From Candidatus Thorarchaeota archaeon (lineage in GTDB: Archaea; Asgardarchaeota; Thorarchaeia; Thorarchaeales; Thorarchaeaceae): a stretch of DNA of 64,000 nt. The position numbers were made by a program, and so were the translations under genes. Of the stretch, positions 26,399 through 35,167 are shown one piece after another; the first letter of the stretch is position 1; each line of letters begins with the position of its first letter. Below the pieces are notes generated by a model. That model worked only from the letters and a program-made list of their open reading frames with translations. It did no database searches and was not told where the DNA came from. Where the stretch lies: positions 64,171 to 128,170 of the forward strand of contig JACAEL010000038.1 of NCBI GenBank assembly GCA_013388835.1, read 5' to 3'.

Positions 26399-28531
26399 TC
26401 AGACCGAGAGCGTGATTCTCTGTCCCTGGGATGGCACAGTCACACCATCAGGAGGGGTTCTTTCGGGCGTGTGTACCATGACCTTGATCCCTGTGCATGA
26501 ACGGACCCACTCTTGCAGTCTGGTGGAAGAGGAGTGAGCTGACAACCGGGCATACTCGACACGACACTGGTGCTTTTCATAGCCATGAAGTAGGTTCCAG
26601 CCGGGTGTCCGAGGAGCAAGATACCCGCACAGGACAACTGCAGCCTCCTTGTTGTCCCTGTGTTCGTTGAAGAACTGTCTTGCAAGCCCTCCCGCCATCA
26701 TTCCACCTCCAGTGACCAATACGTCGTCCCTGTCTAGCCACGTCTTGTTCTTCTTCATTCCGGACCAACTCCCCTGGTACCCAGTCATCTTAGTTATCGT
26801 CTCCGCCATACCTGCTACCATGACGTTGCGCCTGGACGTGATGCCGGTCTTCTCGAGCATGGTCAGCACCTCCTGGGTCCTACCAACTGCAAAACTAGGG
26901 ATGATGACAGGGCCATTATTGCGGGTCACATCATCGAACAGTGCTGCGGCCCTCTGCCGGTCAAAGTCCTCTCGACCCCAATAAGTGCCATCAAAGATTG
27001 TCACATCGCTCTCCGTTGGCATCTGTGCTCCTGGGAATAGGAGAGAGTCATCAAGATTGAAGTCCCCAGTGTAGAGAATCTTCAGGCCCTCAATGTCCAC
27101 CAGATAGGCTACACTGCCTGGTATGTGACTTGCCTGGATAGGGGTGACCACAACGCCTGCGGCGACTTCGCTGCTCTTTCCCACTTCCAAGTTGACATGG
27201 TTCTTCGCAACTCTCTGAATGTTCTCCTTTGTGAAGCGCGACACCATATCAGTCGGGTCATTCTTTCGAGGAGGAAGCGGTGTTCCAACGTTCAGGGCGT
27301 CCTCAAGAAGCGTCATCGCCACGGCGCCTGTGGGTGCGACCGAGCACCACTTGCCCGTGAACTCCTCATAGAGTACCGGAAGTCCACCAACATGGTCAAG
27401 GTGTGAATGAGTCACGAGAACAGTGTCGATGAGATTCACTTCTGGTTCCCACAACGGTGTCGACTGATTTGCGACAGACAGTCCGAAGTCCATCAGAATC
27501 CCTCCCGAGCTGGTCTTCACCAGGACTGCACTGCGCCCTATCTCCTGTCCTCCAAGCAGGATGATCTCGACTTTCTTGGTCCGCGTGGAATAGACAATTG
27601 ACGGCATCAGCTGCACCCGCATCTTCTGCGGCACCATCTCGAAGACCACATGGTCCACGATGTCCGGAGAAGGAGGCCTCGCCAGCTGCTGTAGTCTGAC
27701 GGGAAGAATGTCATCCGGATGCGTCCTGAAGTCGCATTCAGCGAAGTAGTCACTCACTTTGCGGAAGGCGGCTCTCACATCATCTGCGTCGGAGACCAGT
27801 TGCTGTGCCTGTGCATACACAGCCCTTTGGAATTCTGAGAACAGCCTAGACGACAGCACCTCAGGGAGCCACTCGCGAGTCGCAGATCGCACATCATAGT
27901 ACTTCTTGCCCTGTGCAGCCTCGTACAGGTAGGCTGACCGCCTCTGTAGGGTGTCAGTCAGCCTGTAGTCTTCTTCTACAAGCAGTGGACCTATGTCGAT
28001 GCCAAGAGCGGCACAGACGTCAACGAAGCGAGCCGGCTGCCACAGTGGGGTCCCGAGATAGTCAATCCACCTTCTCACCTCCGACATTATCTCTCGGGGT
28101 GACGGACCGCATACGGCTGAGAGAATCACGAGCGCTTTTCGCATCCAATCATCTGTCGACTCACTGACCTGCGACTTCCACAGTGAATACCGGTAGAGAT
28201 ACCTAAAATCCTCATCCGTGTAGTTGCCCAGCAGGTGTCCATAGAGACACATTGCAAGCGCATCTTTGTAGAGGCCTTCGTCAAATGTGTCGGCTGAGTC
28301 GAGCATGTAAGAGTCAAGCGTAGCGGACACCTTTGCTGCGATGGGCAACGGGAGTGAGCTTGTCGTCCTCGTCCGGGCCAACTCGAAGAGCGCTATCTCA
28401 TGCGACTCGCCGAACAGACCCGAGTGAGAGGCGATTCTCTTTCCTTGTCTGAGCTTCTCAGTGTCAGCCTCTATGGACTCGAAGAAGCCGTCCATCGTCT
28501 TGATGCCAGTCACTGGATACCGCGGTGTCAA
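26399..28531 (-). CDS. beta-CASP metallo-beta-lactamase RNase-like protein with N-terminal extension
   Basis: A 710-residue protein whose residues 320-705 are a beta-CASP nuclease: metal motif 2 THSHLDHVGG (374-383), a later histidine in SHIPGSVAY, the metal Asp in YTGDFNLDDS, and the beta-CASP start SFAVGRTQE. The family cuts RNA as endonuclease or 5'-3' exonuclease (RNase J, CPSF73/aCPSF). It lacks the KH domains of archaeal aCPSF1. The first 310 residues are helical, of no family I recognise, and not found in ordinary RNase J. Start M1 or M13 is possible. It begins 10 bases after the NAD-kinase-like gene stop, so the two are likely co-transcribed. Confidence 0.8.
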   Translation of the reverse strand: MTPRYPVTGIKTMDGFFESIEADTEKLRQGKRIASHSGLFGESHEIALFELARTRTTSSLPLPIAAKVSATLDSYMLDSADTFDEGLYKDALAMCLYGHLLGNYTDEDFRYLYRYSLWKSQVSESTDDWMRKALVILSAVCGPSPREIMSEVRRWIDYLGTPLWQPARFVDVCAALGIDIGPLLVEEDYRLTDTLQRRSAYLYEAAQGKKYYDVRSATREWLPEVLSSRLFSEFQRAVYAQAQQLVSDADDVRAAFRKVSDYFAECDFRTHPDDILPVRLQQLARPPSPDIVDHVVFEMVPQKMRVQLMPSIVYSTRTKKVEIILLGGQEIGRSAVLVKTSSGGILMDFGLSVANQSTPLWEPEVNLIDTVLVTHSHLDHVGGLPVLYEEFTGKWCSVAPTGAVAMTLLEDALNVGTPLPPRKNDPTDMVSRFTKENIQRVAKNHVNLEVGKSSEVAAGVVVTPIQASHIPGSVAYLVDIEGLKILYTGDFNLDDSLLFPGAQMPTESDVTIFDGTYWGREDFDRQRAAALFDDVTRNNGPVIIPSFAVGRTQEVLTMLEKTGITSRRNVMVAGMAETITKMTGYQGSWSGMKKNKTWLDRDDVLVTGGGMMAGGLARQFFNEHRDNKEAAVVLCGYLAPRTPGWNLLHGYEKHQCRVEYARLSAHSSSTRLQEWVRSCTGIKVMVHTPERTPPDGVTVPSQGQRITLSV

Positions 28532-28540
28532 CTGTTGGAG

Positions 28541-29653
28541 TCACTTCCTTGTGTCTGGTGCCGGTTCGTCCTTCTTGCGTGGGTTCGTGAGTCTGAACAG
28601 GCCCTGTCGACTGTCTCTGAGTGACAGCTTCTTCATCACGAGCCCTTCACTGATGAGAATCGAGAGAGCGTGGCGTACTGTTCTGGCTGGCAGCTTGGTC
28701 TCTTCGATTATCTCCCTCTGACTGAGCTGTTCACCATACTCGAGGACCTTCAGAACTAGCTTGGCGCTTGGTGGCAGATCCTGTGCCACACTCTCGAAGA
28801 CCTCGATCTTCTTGAGCAGCTTTCCGTGGAGAGCTGCAACCCTCTCCTCCGGGAACTTGACGAACAGTGCATCGTTGGTGGAGCGAGTCACCTGAATCGA
28901 CTTGCCCCGCAGAGGCCGCCGGACTTGTCCATCGAAGATGACATCCACTGTCACCCTGCTGGAGATGTCCTTCACCTCCAGCGTCATCGAGTCGGGCACG
29001 ATGAGAGGCCTTCTTGCTGGATTAGCACTGTTCACAGCAATCACTGTCATTACAGGAGCCGGGGATACGACAACAGGTCCGCCCACGCTCATTGCATAGG
29101 CTGTGCTGCCGGTGGGGGTGGAGATGATCAGCCCATCGCTCATGTCTTTCCAGAACGGCTCACCTTCCAGATGCAAAGAATACCCGATGAGAATTGCACT
29201 AGTACGGGGAAAGATAGCAATCTCGTTGAGTATGAGTGGGGACTCTGCACCGTCCATGGTGATGTGGAGCCTTGCTCGTCTCTCGATACTCCATCTCCTT
29301 GCTACAAGGTCCTCTACTGCTTCCTCGAAGCTTGCAGCACTGACATCAAAGAGAAAACCGGGTTGGCCCCGAGATGCGACAGGTAGAACTGGAGAGCTTC
29401 TCTTGCCGAGCCGAAGAAGCGTGTTCAGCAGCGTGTGGTCTGAACCGACAACTGCCAGGACGTCAACGGACATCTTTCTGAGAGGTGTGCCAGTACTGCC
29501 TACTGCAGCAGCAAGTCCTTCCTCAAGCTCTACTTCCACACCCGCGTCGGTCAACAGCTGTGCCACTTGAGTTGCGTCCTCAACCATGGCCGAGGCCTGA
29601 CCTGAAGCAATGCCAACTCTCAAGCTGAGGACCTCATTGGGTTTGAGGAACAT
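28541..29653 (-). CDS. NAD kinase-like protein with C-terminal winged helix
   Basis: Residues 1-280 follow the NAD kinase fold (NAD + ATP to NADP). The GGDGT motif is replaced by VGSDHTLL (near 69-76), keeping the Asp but not two glycines. LNEIAIF (the NE motif, near 142) and the signature ISTPTGSTAYA (near 177-187) are intact. Residues about 295-352 form a winged helix (SQREIIEETKLPARTVRHALSILISEGLV) and the tail is basic. The fused DNA-binding domain and the divergent position relative to nadA suggest an NAD(P)-responsive regulator, possibly still a kinase. I chose ATG 29653 because a TTTAAAT box overlaps the alternative ATG at 29668. Confidence 0.75.
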   Translation of the reverse strand: MFLKPNEVLSLRVGIASGQASAMVEDATQVAQLLTDAGVEVELEEGLAAAVGSTGTPLRKMSVDVLAVVGSDHTLLNTLLRLGKRSSPVLPVASRGQPGFLFDVSAASFEEAVEDLVARRWSIERRARLHITMDGAESPLILNEIAIFPRTSAILIGYSLHLEGEPFWKDMSDGLIISTPTGSTAYAMSVGGPVVVSPAPVMTVIAVNSANPARRPLIVPDSMTLEVKDISSRVTVDVIFDGQVRRPLRGKSIQVTRSTNDALFVKFPEERVAALHGKLLKKIEVFESVAQDLPPSAKLVLKVLEYGEQLSQREIIEETKLPARTVRHALSILISEGLVMKKLSLRDSRQGLFRLTNPRKKDEPAPDTRK

Positions 29654-29767
29654 GACTCGAGACCGCATTTAAACCAGTTGACACACCTGCGGCAGATAGA
29701 TGCCGGGCAGATGGCAAGAATTGCCTCATGGTCTGCCGACTGTCAACAGTTGCCATTTGCGGACTGG

Positions 29768-29775
29768 TTAAATAA
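29768..29775 (+). promoter_or_regulatory. TATA box of nadA (leaderless)
   Basis: TTAAATAA centred about 23 bases before ATG 29795, the spacing for a leaderless archaeal transcript; it also decides the nadA start. The opposite-strand TTTAAAT at 29667-29673 would serve the divergent NAD-kinase-like gene. Confidence 0.7.
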
Positions 29776-29794
29776 CAATTGTGAAAGCACCTTG

Positions 29795-30769
29795 ATGATG
29801 TATATGTTGGACAGCGAGCTCAGTTCCCTGCAGAAGCGAATCCTGAGGCTGAAGGAGCAGCGGAAGGCGCTCATCCTGGCGCACAACTATCAGCCTCTAG
29901 AGATTCAGAGGATTGCCGACTTTGTTGGGGACTCCTTGCAGCTCGCACGAAAGTGCAAGGATGTTCAGGGCTATGAGATGATTGTGTTCTCGGCAGTTCG
30001 GTTCATGGCAGAGATGGCCGCCGTGTTGTCCCCTGACATCCCTGTGTACTTGCCTTCAGTCGACACGCTATGTCCGATGGCAGCATGGTTGACTCCCGAG
30101 AAGATTCGGGAGAAGCGAAAGGAGTACCCAGGTGTCCCCGTTGTTGTGTATGTGAACACAACGGCTGATGTGAAGGCCGAGGCCGATGTCATAGTGACAT
30201 CTGGCAGTGCAGTCGAAGCAGTTCGGAACCTTGGAGTCGACACGATTCTCTTCGGTCCAGACAAGAATCTTGCAGAGTACATACGGCAGCACACAGATGT
30301 GAAGGTGATAGACATTGAGCCAAGGGGTCACTGCTACGTTCATCAGCAGTTCGATCTTGCGCACATACTTCTGGCTAGAGAGCAGTATCCTGATGCAGTG
30401 GTAATCGCACATCCCGAGTGTCCCCCGGAGGTGCAACTGGAGGCGGACTTGATCGGGTCCACGGGCATGATGGTGAAGACCGTGGCTGAGAGCACTGCAA
30501 AGACCTTTGTGCTCGCTACAGAGATAGGACTCATCGAACAGCTGCAAGCCATGCACCCGGACAAGACTATCCTGCCTGCATACAGTGGAGCTCTCTGCCG
30601 TCAGATGAAGAAGAACTCTCTTGAACGGATACTCAGAGTGCTTGAGGAGCTTCCGCCAGAGAACATTGTGAGAGTGTCCGAAAGCATCGCCCCCAAAGTG
30701 AGAGCAATGCTTGAACAAATGGGCCAGACTCCGGCAATGAGACAGGCACGAAGAACAGTCAAGACCTAG
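29795..30769 (+). CDS. nadA: quinolinate synthase
   Basis: NadA condenses iminoaspartate with dihydroxyacetone phosphate to quinolinate in de novo NAD synthesis, using a 4Fe-4S cluster. Three-domain NadA signatures are visible: LILAHNYQPLEIQ near 25, VDTLCPMAAW with the first cluster Cys near 90, AHPECPPEVQLEADLIGSTG with the second near 205, and SGALCRQMKKN with the third near 270. The 324 residues fit the family. ATG 29795 was chosen over the open frame from 29678 because the TATA box lies just upstream. An upstream aspartate source could be relevant, but nadB/nadX and nadC are not in the window. Confidence 0.95.
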   Translation: MMYMLDSELSSLQKRILRLKEQRKALILAHNYQPLEIQRIADFVGDSLQLARKCKDVQGYEMIVFSAVRFMAEMAAVLSPDIPVYLPSVDTLCPMAAWLTPEKIREKRKEYPGVPVVVYVNTTADVKAEADVIVTSGSAVEAVRNLGVDTILFGPDKNLAEYIRQHTDVKVIDIEPRGHCYVHQQFDLAHILLAREQYPDAVVIAHPECPPEVQLEADLIGSTGMMVKTVAESTAKTFVLATEIGLIEQLQAMHPDKTILPAYSGALCRQMKKNSLERILRVLEELPPENIVRVSESIAPKVRAMLEQMGQTPAMRQARRTVKT

Positions 30770-31447
30770 CTAGACCCGGACAGTCACAAGTCCGGGCACA
30801 TCCGAGAGCTGACGCACAACTGGCCCTGTATGACCGGCCGCCCGGAAGTCATCTTCTCGGACCATTCCGACCATGCCAACAAAGGGACAGAAACCTCGTG
30901 AGCGCTCATAGTCCTTTATCGAGTCACCCACAAAGACGACATGGTCCAGTTGCAGGCCGTACGTGTTCTTGACATAGTTGAAGTGATGAGCTCCTTTCTC
31001 AAAGCCGGGCCTGTAGCCCATTATGTCTCGAAAGAGGAATCCCAGTGACCGTCTCTTGAAGTACTCTGTAATAGTGCTTTGGAATGTGGACGACGACACG
31101 AAGAGGTCCAGTCCCATACCTTTGAGTTCCATCAGCGCACTCACTGTGTCGGGAAAGAGTGACTGCTCGTAGATTCGCTGAATCTTGAGTGCCTCGAACT
31201 CCTTGATTGCCATGTCATTCTTCTCGTGCCCCGGGAAGTTGATCTTCACCTGCTGCTCATAGGGCAGACCCGTAGTCGTCCTGTATCGCCATGTGGCCTC
31301 CTCATGCGTGACCCCGTGGTACTTCATCATGACCGCCACTCCGATTCGCTCCAGGAAGGGCATACTGTCCGCTAGAGTGCCGTCGAAGTCAAAGATTATC
31401 GCCTTGCAACTGATCCTATCAGGCATGAGGGTTTCCCTCGCTTCCAT
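30770..31447 (-). CDS. HAD-superfamily phosphatase
   Basis: A 225-residue haloacid-dehalogenase-type hydrolase of the phosphoglycolate-phosphatase/beta-phosphoglucomutase subgroup. Motif I FDFDGTLADS (near residues 18-27), a helical cap domain, motif II VSSSTF near 116, and motif IV VFVGDSIKDYE near 172-182. The substrate cannot be predicted. The gene stops directly against nadA (convergent). M1 at 31447 fits a CTAAAAGG box about 20 bases upstream; M8 (MPDRIS) at 31426 is an alternative. Confidence 0.85.
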   Translation of the reverse strand: MEARETLMPDRISCKAIIFDFDGTLADSMPFLERIGVAVMMKYHGVTHEEATWRYRTTTGLPYEQQVKINFPGHEKNDMAIKEFEALKIQRIYEQSLFPDTVSALMELKGMGLDLFVSSSTFQSTITEYFKRRSLGFLFRDIMGYRPGFEKGAHHFNYVKNTYGLQLDHVVFVGDSIKDYERSRGFCPFVGMVGMVREDDFRAAGHTGPVVRQLSDVPGLVTVRV

Positions 31448-31692
31448 CCCGACCGTTTCCGGTCCTTTTAGGACGTTTCGGTATATCTACTGCCCAACCA
31501 ACAATGAGCGGTCAACAGATGTCTGATAGTGGAGGTATGACTCGACAGTGAGCATACCAAGCCACCGAAGCCACATGGGGAAGAGCACTACAACACCACG
31601 ACGTCGAGCCCTAGCTGTGAGTGGTATCGCTCAACAAGCTTTTTCAGCGTGGGAACAGTCATTCTCGGTCAGTTCAAACAGGAGGACACTCG

Positions 31693-32274
31693 TTGAGCGA
31701 CACAGATGCTGGCGATGCTCATGTCACAGGCGATGACACAGAGATGATGGATGTGGGTTCGCTGTTTCGAGGGACTGCCACAGTCACGTTCGTCGTCGAG
31801 GTGATAACAGCCATCATGATGCTAGGCTCGTTGGTTGCTTACATGGTAAGCCGGTCGGGTGTCGTGCAGATAATCGACATGGACCTTGCAGTCATATTGC
31901 TGCTCGTCGGAGCTATAGTCACCATGTTCTTCTTCCTGGCCACAATCGGCTTCTTCGTGAGAGTCAATCGCAGGATAAGCCGTGCGGTGATATGGGAGGG
32001 AGTACGTAGTCTGGACCTTAGGAAACCACGAGTGAAGACAGTGGTGCTAATCTACTGTTTTGCAGTGGGTCTCATCCTGGTCATTGGAATGTGGAGCTAC
32101 TATCTCCTCTGGAAAAACGTGCTCGCCCCCGTCGCAGCAACGTCGCTAAGCTGGTTCGGCTTCTCCATCTCGCTAGGCGGATTCGTACTTGCTCTACTTG
32201 TGCAGCTTGTTGTCGCAGCAGTGGGACGCACAGCCAGTTCGGTCATCAGGGTGGTTCTTGCAGAGTCGAGCTGA
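31693..32274 (+). CDS. four-helix membrane protein of unknown function
   Basis: About 193 residues with four predicted transmembrane segments: VTFVVEVITAIMMLGSLVAYM, LAVILLLVGAIVTMFFFL, VLIYCFAVGLILVIGMW and a C-terminal segment beginning SISLGGFVLALLVQ. A short acidic N-terminus and a basic loop (RVNRRISR) follow the inside-positive rule. Start TTG 31693 is chosen for the strong AGGAGG seven bases upstream; GTG 31621 would add 24 residues. No family recognised. Confidence 0.7.
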   Translation: MSDTDAGDAHVTGDDTEMMDVGSLFRGTATVTFVVEVITAIMMLGSLVAYMVSRSGVVQIIDMDLAVILLLVGAIVTMFFFLATIGFFVRVNRRISRAVIWEGVRSLDLRKPRVKTVVLIYCFAVGLILVIGMWSYYLLWKNVLAPVAATSLSWFGFSISLGGFVLALLVQLVVAAVGRTASSVIRVVLAESS

Positions 32275-32739
32275 AGACAGGCCCTTTGAGTGGCGTCAGC
32301 CTCGCTGCAGAGACCCTCCCCCATGGCAGCCCATTGAACACACATCTCTGTTGAACCAGTCATGGTCACGATGGCTGCTCAGAGGCCAGCCATGCCAAGT
32401 CAAGTCGTGTGTGGTATCAGTGTCTGCTGACAGAGGCTGGTGAGACTGAGACGCATGACCAAATCGATGGACATCAAGGAGAGAGTCCACTGTCACAGGC
32501 TCAGATGGACTAGACTCCTCTTTCGGACCACAGCGCTCCCACAATGAAGGAGACCCTCATGGTACTGCACTGAGAGACCGCTCGCACTGTTCTCTCGTCA
32601 GGTGCTTCAGATTCCTGCTATCAGCAGTCACCAACACAACCACAGTCTTCTGACACTCTGCCAACCGGAGCAGTCCGCTTCGAGAACGAGTCTGACAACG
32701 AAGTCGGTAGACGTCACTGCATCGGGACTGGTGCAACAT
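32275..32739. other. intergenic interval with one hairpin
   Basis: About 465 bases without a convincing gene. A 7-bp inverted repeat ATGGCTG / CAGCCAT (32371-32393, 9-base loop) lies 100 bases after the membrane-protein gene and may be a terminator. The rest shows only short, shadow-like frames. Confidence 0.4.
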
Positions 32740-32976
32740 CTAGAAGGTGCGAGGAGCCGGAATGAACTGAATCTTGACAATCGCTGAGATGAGCAGGAAC
32801 TGGTCTGGCTCTGCATCGTCTGTCTGCTTCACGGCAACGACGTTCTCCCCGACATGTGCGACCATTCCCTCTGCAAGGACAACCCCGGTCGGACCGAAGA
32901 ACCGGACAGTCTTATTCCTCTTTGCTGCGTCGAGTAGCACAGTCCTCAGATTGTGGTCTCTTTCGCCGTCGGGCAT
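32740..32976 (-). CDS. small Sm-like-patterned hypothetical protein
   Basis: 78 residues beginning MPDGERDHNLRTVLLDAAKR, then alternating strands (KTVRFFGPTGVVLAEGMVAHV, ENVVAVKQTDD, FLLISAIVKIQFIP). The helix-plus-five-strand order and the closing I-x-x-I-x-F resemble Sm/LSm folds, but the diagnostic Sm motifs are not clear. The ATG at 32976 is used; the frame is open upstream with low-quality sequence. It precedes nothing on its strand within 450 bases. Its own operon context is the KBL gene upstream, 100 bases away. Confidence 0.5.
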   Translation of the reverse strand: MPDGERDHNLRTVLLDAAKRNKTVRFFGPTGVVLAEGMVAHVGENVVAVKQTDDAEPDQFLLISAIVKIQFIPAPRTF

Positions 32977-33077
32977 CGTACAATCTATACTAGTCTGACA
33001 AGATAAGCTTTGGCAAGCCAATGAGGCCGAAGAGAGAGGGATGCCCGACCAGCAGGCCGAGCATCTCATGAACGCGT

Positions 33078-34268
33078 CTAGATGATGTGCAAACGCTTAC
33101 CGACGGTTTCGTACGCGTGGAGTGCCATGTCAAGGTCGTTGGTTGTGAGGCCGCTGTTCATTATGTTCCTGATTCTAGCCTTGTCACGGGCGACCATGGG
33201 AAACACTATGGGAAGTGCAAGTATTCCTTCCTTGTAGAGCCCGTCGCTGAGTGCCACAGCCTTCGCACTGTCACCAACTATTGCCGGCACAATGGGAGTC
33301 TGACTCCTCCCGATATCATACCCCATCTGAGTCAGTCCCTTCACAAAGTACTCTCTGTTGGCCCATAGCGTCTTCACATGCTGCTCCTCGGTCTCGAGTA
33401 CATCGATGGCTGCAATGCATGCCGCTGCTGTGGCAGGAGGATGGGATGCGCTTAGCAGCCATGAACGACTCTTGTTGAGCGCGTAGTTGACCATGTCTCG
33501 TGAGCCCGACACATGACCACCCATGACCCCGAAGGCCTTGCTGAATGTGCCCATCTCAAAGTGAACGTCCTTATGGGTCAGGTTGAAGTGGGATACAATC
33601 CCGCGACCACCCTTCCCCAACACCGCTTCACCATGAGCGTCATCCACATAGATCATCGCGCCGTGCTCCTTACCGGCTTTCACTATCTTGTCCAAAGGCG
33701 CGATATCCCCATCCATTGAGAAGACACCATCGGTTATGATCAGTATGCGTCGCGGCTTTTCTTTTTCGACCTCATTCAATACTCGTTCCAAGTCTGCTGT
33801 ATCGCAGTGCTTGTAGACGTACCTTGTGGCCTTGGTGAGCCTGACTCCGTCAATTATGCTGCCATGGTTCAGCTCATCAGACACAATAGCATCGCCTTGG
33901 TCAACCAGCTGCGGGATGAGTCCCTCATTGGCTGTGAACCCGGCAGAATATGTGATGGATGCCTCGGCACCCTTGAACTTGGCAAGTCTCCGTTCCAGCT
34001 CAAGGTGCAGGTCCATGGTCCCTGCAATTGCCCGCACCGAACCGGAGCCCACTCCATGAGTCTCAATCGCCTTCATGGCAGCTGCCTTCAGCTTCGGGTG
34101 GGTACTGAGATTGAGGTAGTTGTTGCTGCAAAGCATGAGGACTTCGACCCCATCGACCTTGGACCTTGGAACGCTGGGTCCCTGCAGCTCCCGAATCTTC
34201 CAGTCAAGTTTCTGTGCTACCAGGGTTTCGTACTCCGTACGCATCCAAGAAATCGGATCTCTCATCAT
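33078..34268 (-). CDS. kbl: glycine C-acetyltransferase / AONS-family PLP enzyme
   Basis: A 396-residue alpha-oxoamine synthase. Signatures: CSNNYLNLSTHPKLK near 47, GSGSVRAIAGT near 74, ELNHGSIIDG near 132, VDDAHGEAVLG near 208, and the PLP-binding lysine in GTFSKAFGVMGG (about Lys244). It most resembles 2-amino-3-ketobutyrate CoA ligase (threonine degradation), but 8-amino-7-oxononanoate synthase cannot be excluded without a tree. No threonine dehydrogenase or biotin genes are adjacent. An AGGTGG sits just before two consecutive ATGs (34268, 34265); the GTG at 34274 is too close to it. A CATAAATAG box lies 45 bases upstream. Confidence 0.85.
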   Translation of the reverse strand: MMRDPISWMRTEYETLVAQKLDWKIRELQGPSVPRSKVDGVEVLMLCSNNYLNLSTHPKLKAAAMKAIETHGVGSGSVRAIAGTMDLHLELERRLAKFKGAEASITYSAGFTANEGLIPQLVDQGDAIVSDELNHGSIIDGVRLTKATRYVYKHCDTADLERVLNEVEKEKPRRILIITDGVFSMDGDIAPLDKIVKAGKEHGAMIYVDDAHGEAVLGKGGRGIVSHFNLTHKDVHFEMGTFSKAFGVMGGHVSGSRDMVNYALNKSRSWLLSASHPPATAAACIAAIDVLETEEQHVKTLWANREYFVKGLTQMGYDIGRSQTPIVPAIVGDSAKAVALSDGLYKEGILALPIVFPMVARDKARIRNIMNSGLTTNDLDMALHAYETVGKRLHII

Positions 34269-34438
34269 AGCCACCTAGGTACAGGTTGTAGACAGATTGG
34301 GCGGGACTGGTGGTCTATTTATGGCCTTCGATGACAATCAGCTGGCAAGAGGTGCCCCGGCTCTGTACCTCGAACCTGTCTAGTGGATATCTGGCGCCTC
34401 GAATGATGGACTTCAGGGCTCACGAGGTCCCATAAGGA

Positions 34439-34475
34439 ACCAGGGGCAGACACCTTGAAGCTCAGCACCCCTGGT
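34439..34475. terminator. inverted repeat, possible terminator
   Basis: Perfect 8-bp arms ACCAGGGG / CCCCTGGT with a 21-base loop, 30 bases past the stop of the minus-strand HhH protein gene. Confidence 0.45.
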
Positions 34476-34504
34476 CATCACCAATGAGAGTCGTCGGAGT
34501 CTTC

Positions 34505-35128
34505 TCAGGACAGTAGGTCCTTTGCCTCAGCTATCCACTTCTTCACCCTGTCGAGCGTGATATTGTAGCCTTGGGGCATCTTCACATGTCCAAGAGACAC
34601 GCAGTCCTGAATCTGCTTGAGAAGCGACTCCGCGTCAGCTTGAGCCAGCTCTTCCAAGTCCATCATTCCGCCACCGTAGACTATGGCCTCGGCGTCTTCT
34701 TCAGACACTGACTTGAGCCAAGCAAAACGCCCTGTGGCAATCCAGCGACTCGCCACCTCTTCAGGTACACCCGCGACCTTTGCTACATCCTCCGGACTGG
34801 AAGCGAGAAGGTCTTGCACAGTCACTATTCCGGCATCCTTCAGCTTCTTCCCGTAGGTCACACCCACTCCTTCGATGGTCTCGATAGGAAGCTCTACGAG
34901 CTCAGCCTCGGGAATTTGGGCTTCCGGCACTTGCATCTCGAGCGACGTGTCAGTCTTCTTCGAGGACACGACCTCTCCCGCGCCCTTCTTGCCAGACTCA
35001 CAGATGACTCCGAGCATCAATGCAGTGGCGATCAGGAGTGGAAGGTCAGAGATTGACATAGAAGGCAGGTATGAAGCTACCGCACTCGTGGCAGCCAGAA
35101 ACACCGCAATGGTCAGATTTCTCGTCAT
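34505..35128 (-). CDS. membrane-anchored helix-hairpin-helix (DUF4332-like) protein
   Basis: A 207-residue protein with two N-terminal hydrophobic stretches (about 5-20 and 28-43, LPLLIATALMLGVICE), an acidic linker, and a C-terminal array of helix-hairpin-helix motifs: IEGVGVTYGKKLKDAGIVTV (about 85-104), PEDVAKVAGVPEEVASRWI and a third near 150-200. Such arrays resemble DUF4332 and the RNA-polymerase alpha C-terminal type of HhH. Membrane tethering is unusual for DNA-binding HhH, so it may bind protein. Function unknown. Confidence 0.7.
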   Translation of the reverse strand: MTRNLTIAVFLAATSAVASYLPSMSISDLPLLIATALMLGVICESGKKGAGEVVSSKKTDTSLEMQVPEAQIPEAELVELPIETIEGVGVTYGKKLKDAGIVTVQDLLASSPEDVAKVAGVPEEVASRWIATGRFAWLKSVSEEDAEAIVYGGGMMDLEELAQADAESLLKQIQDCVSLGHVKMPQGYNITLDRVKKWIAEAKDLLS

Positions 35129-35167
35129 GTCTCGCTAGCCTCGCATAACCTGTCTGCCGTAGGTCGT

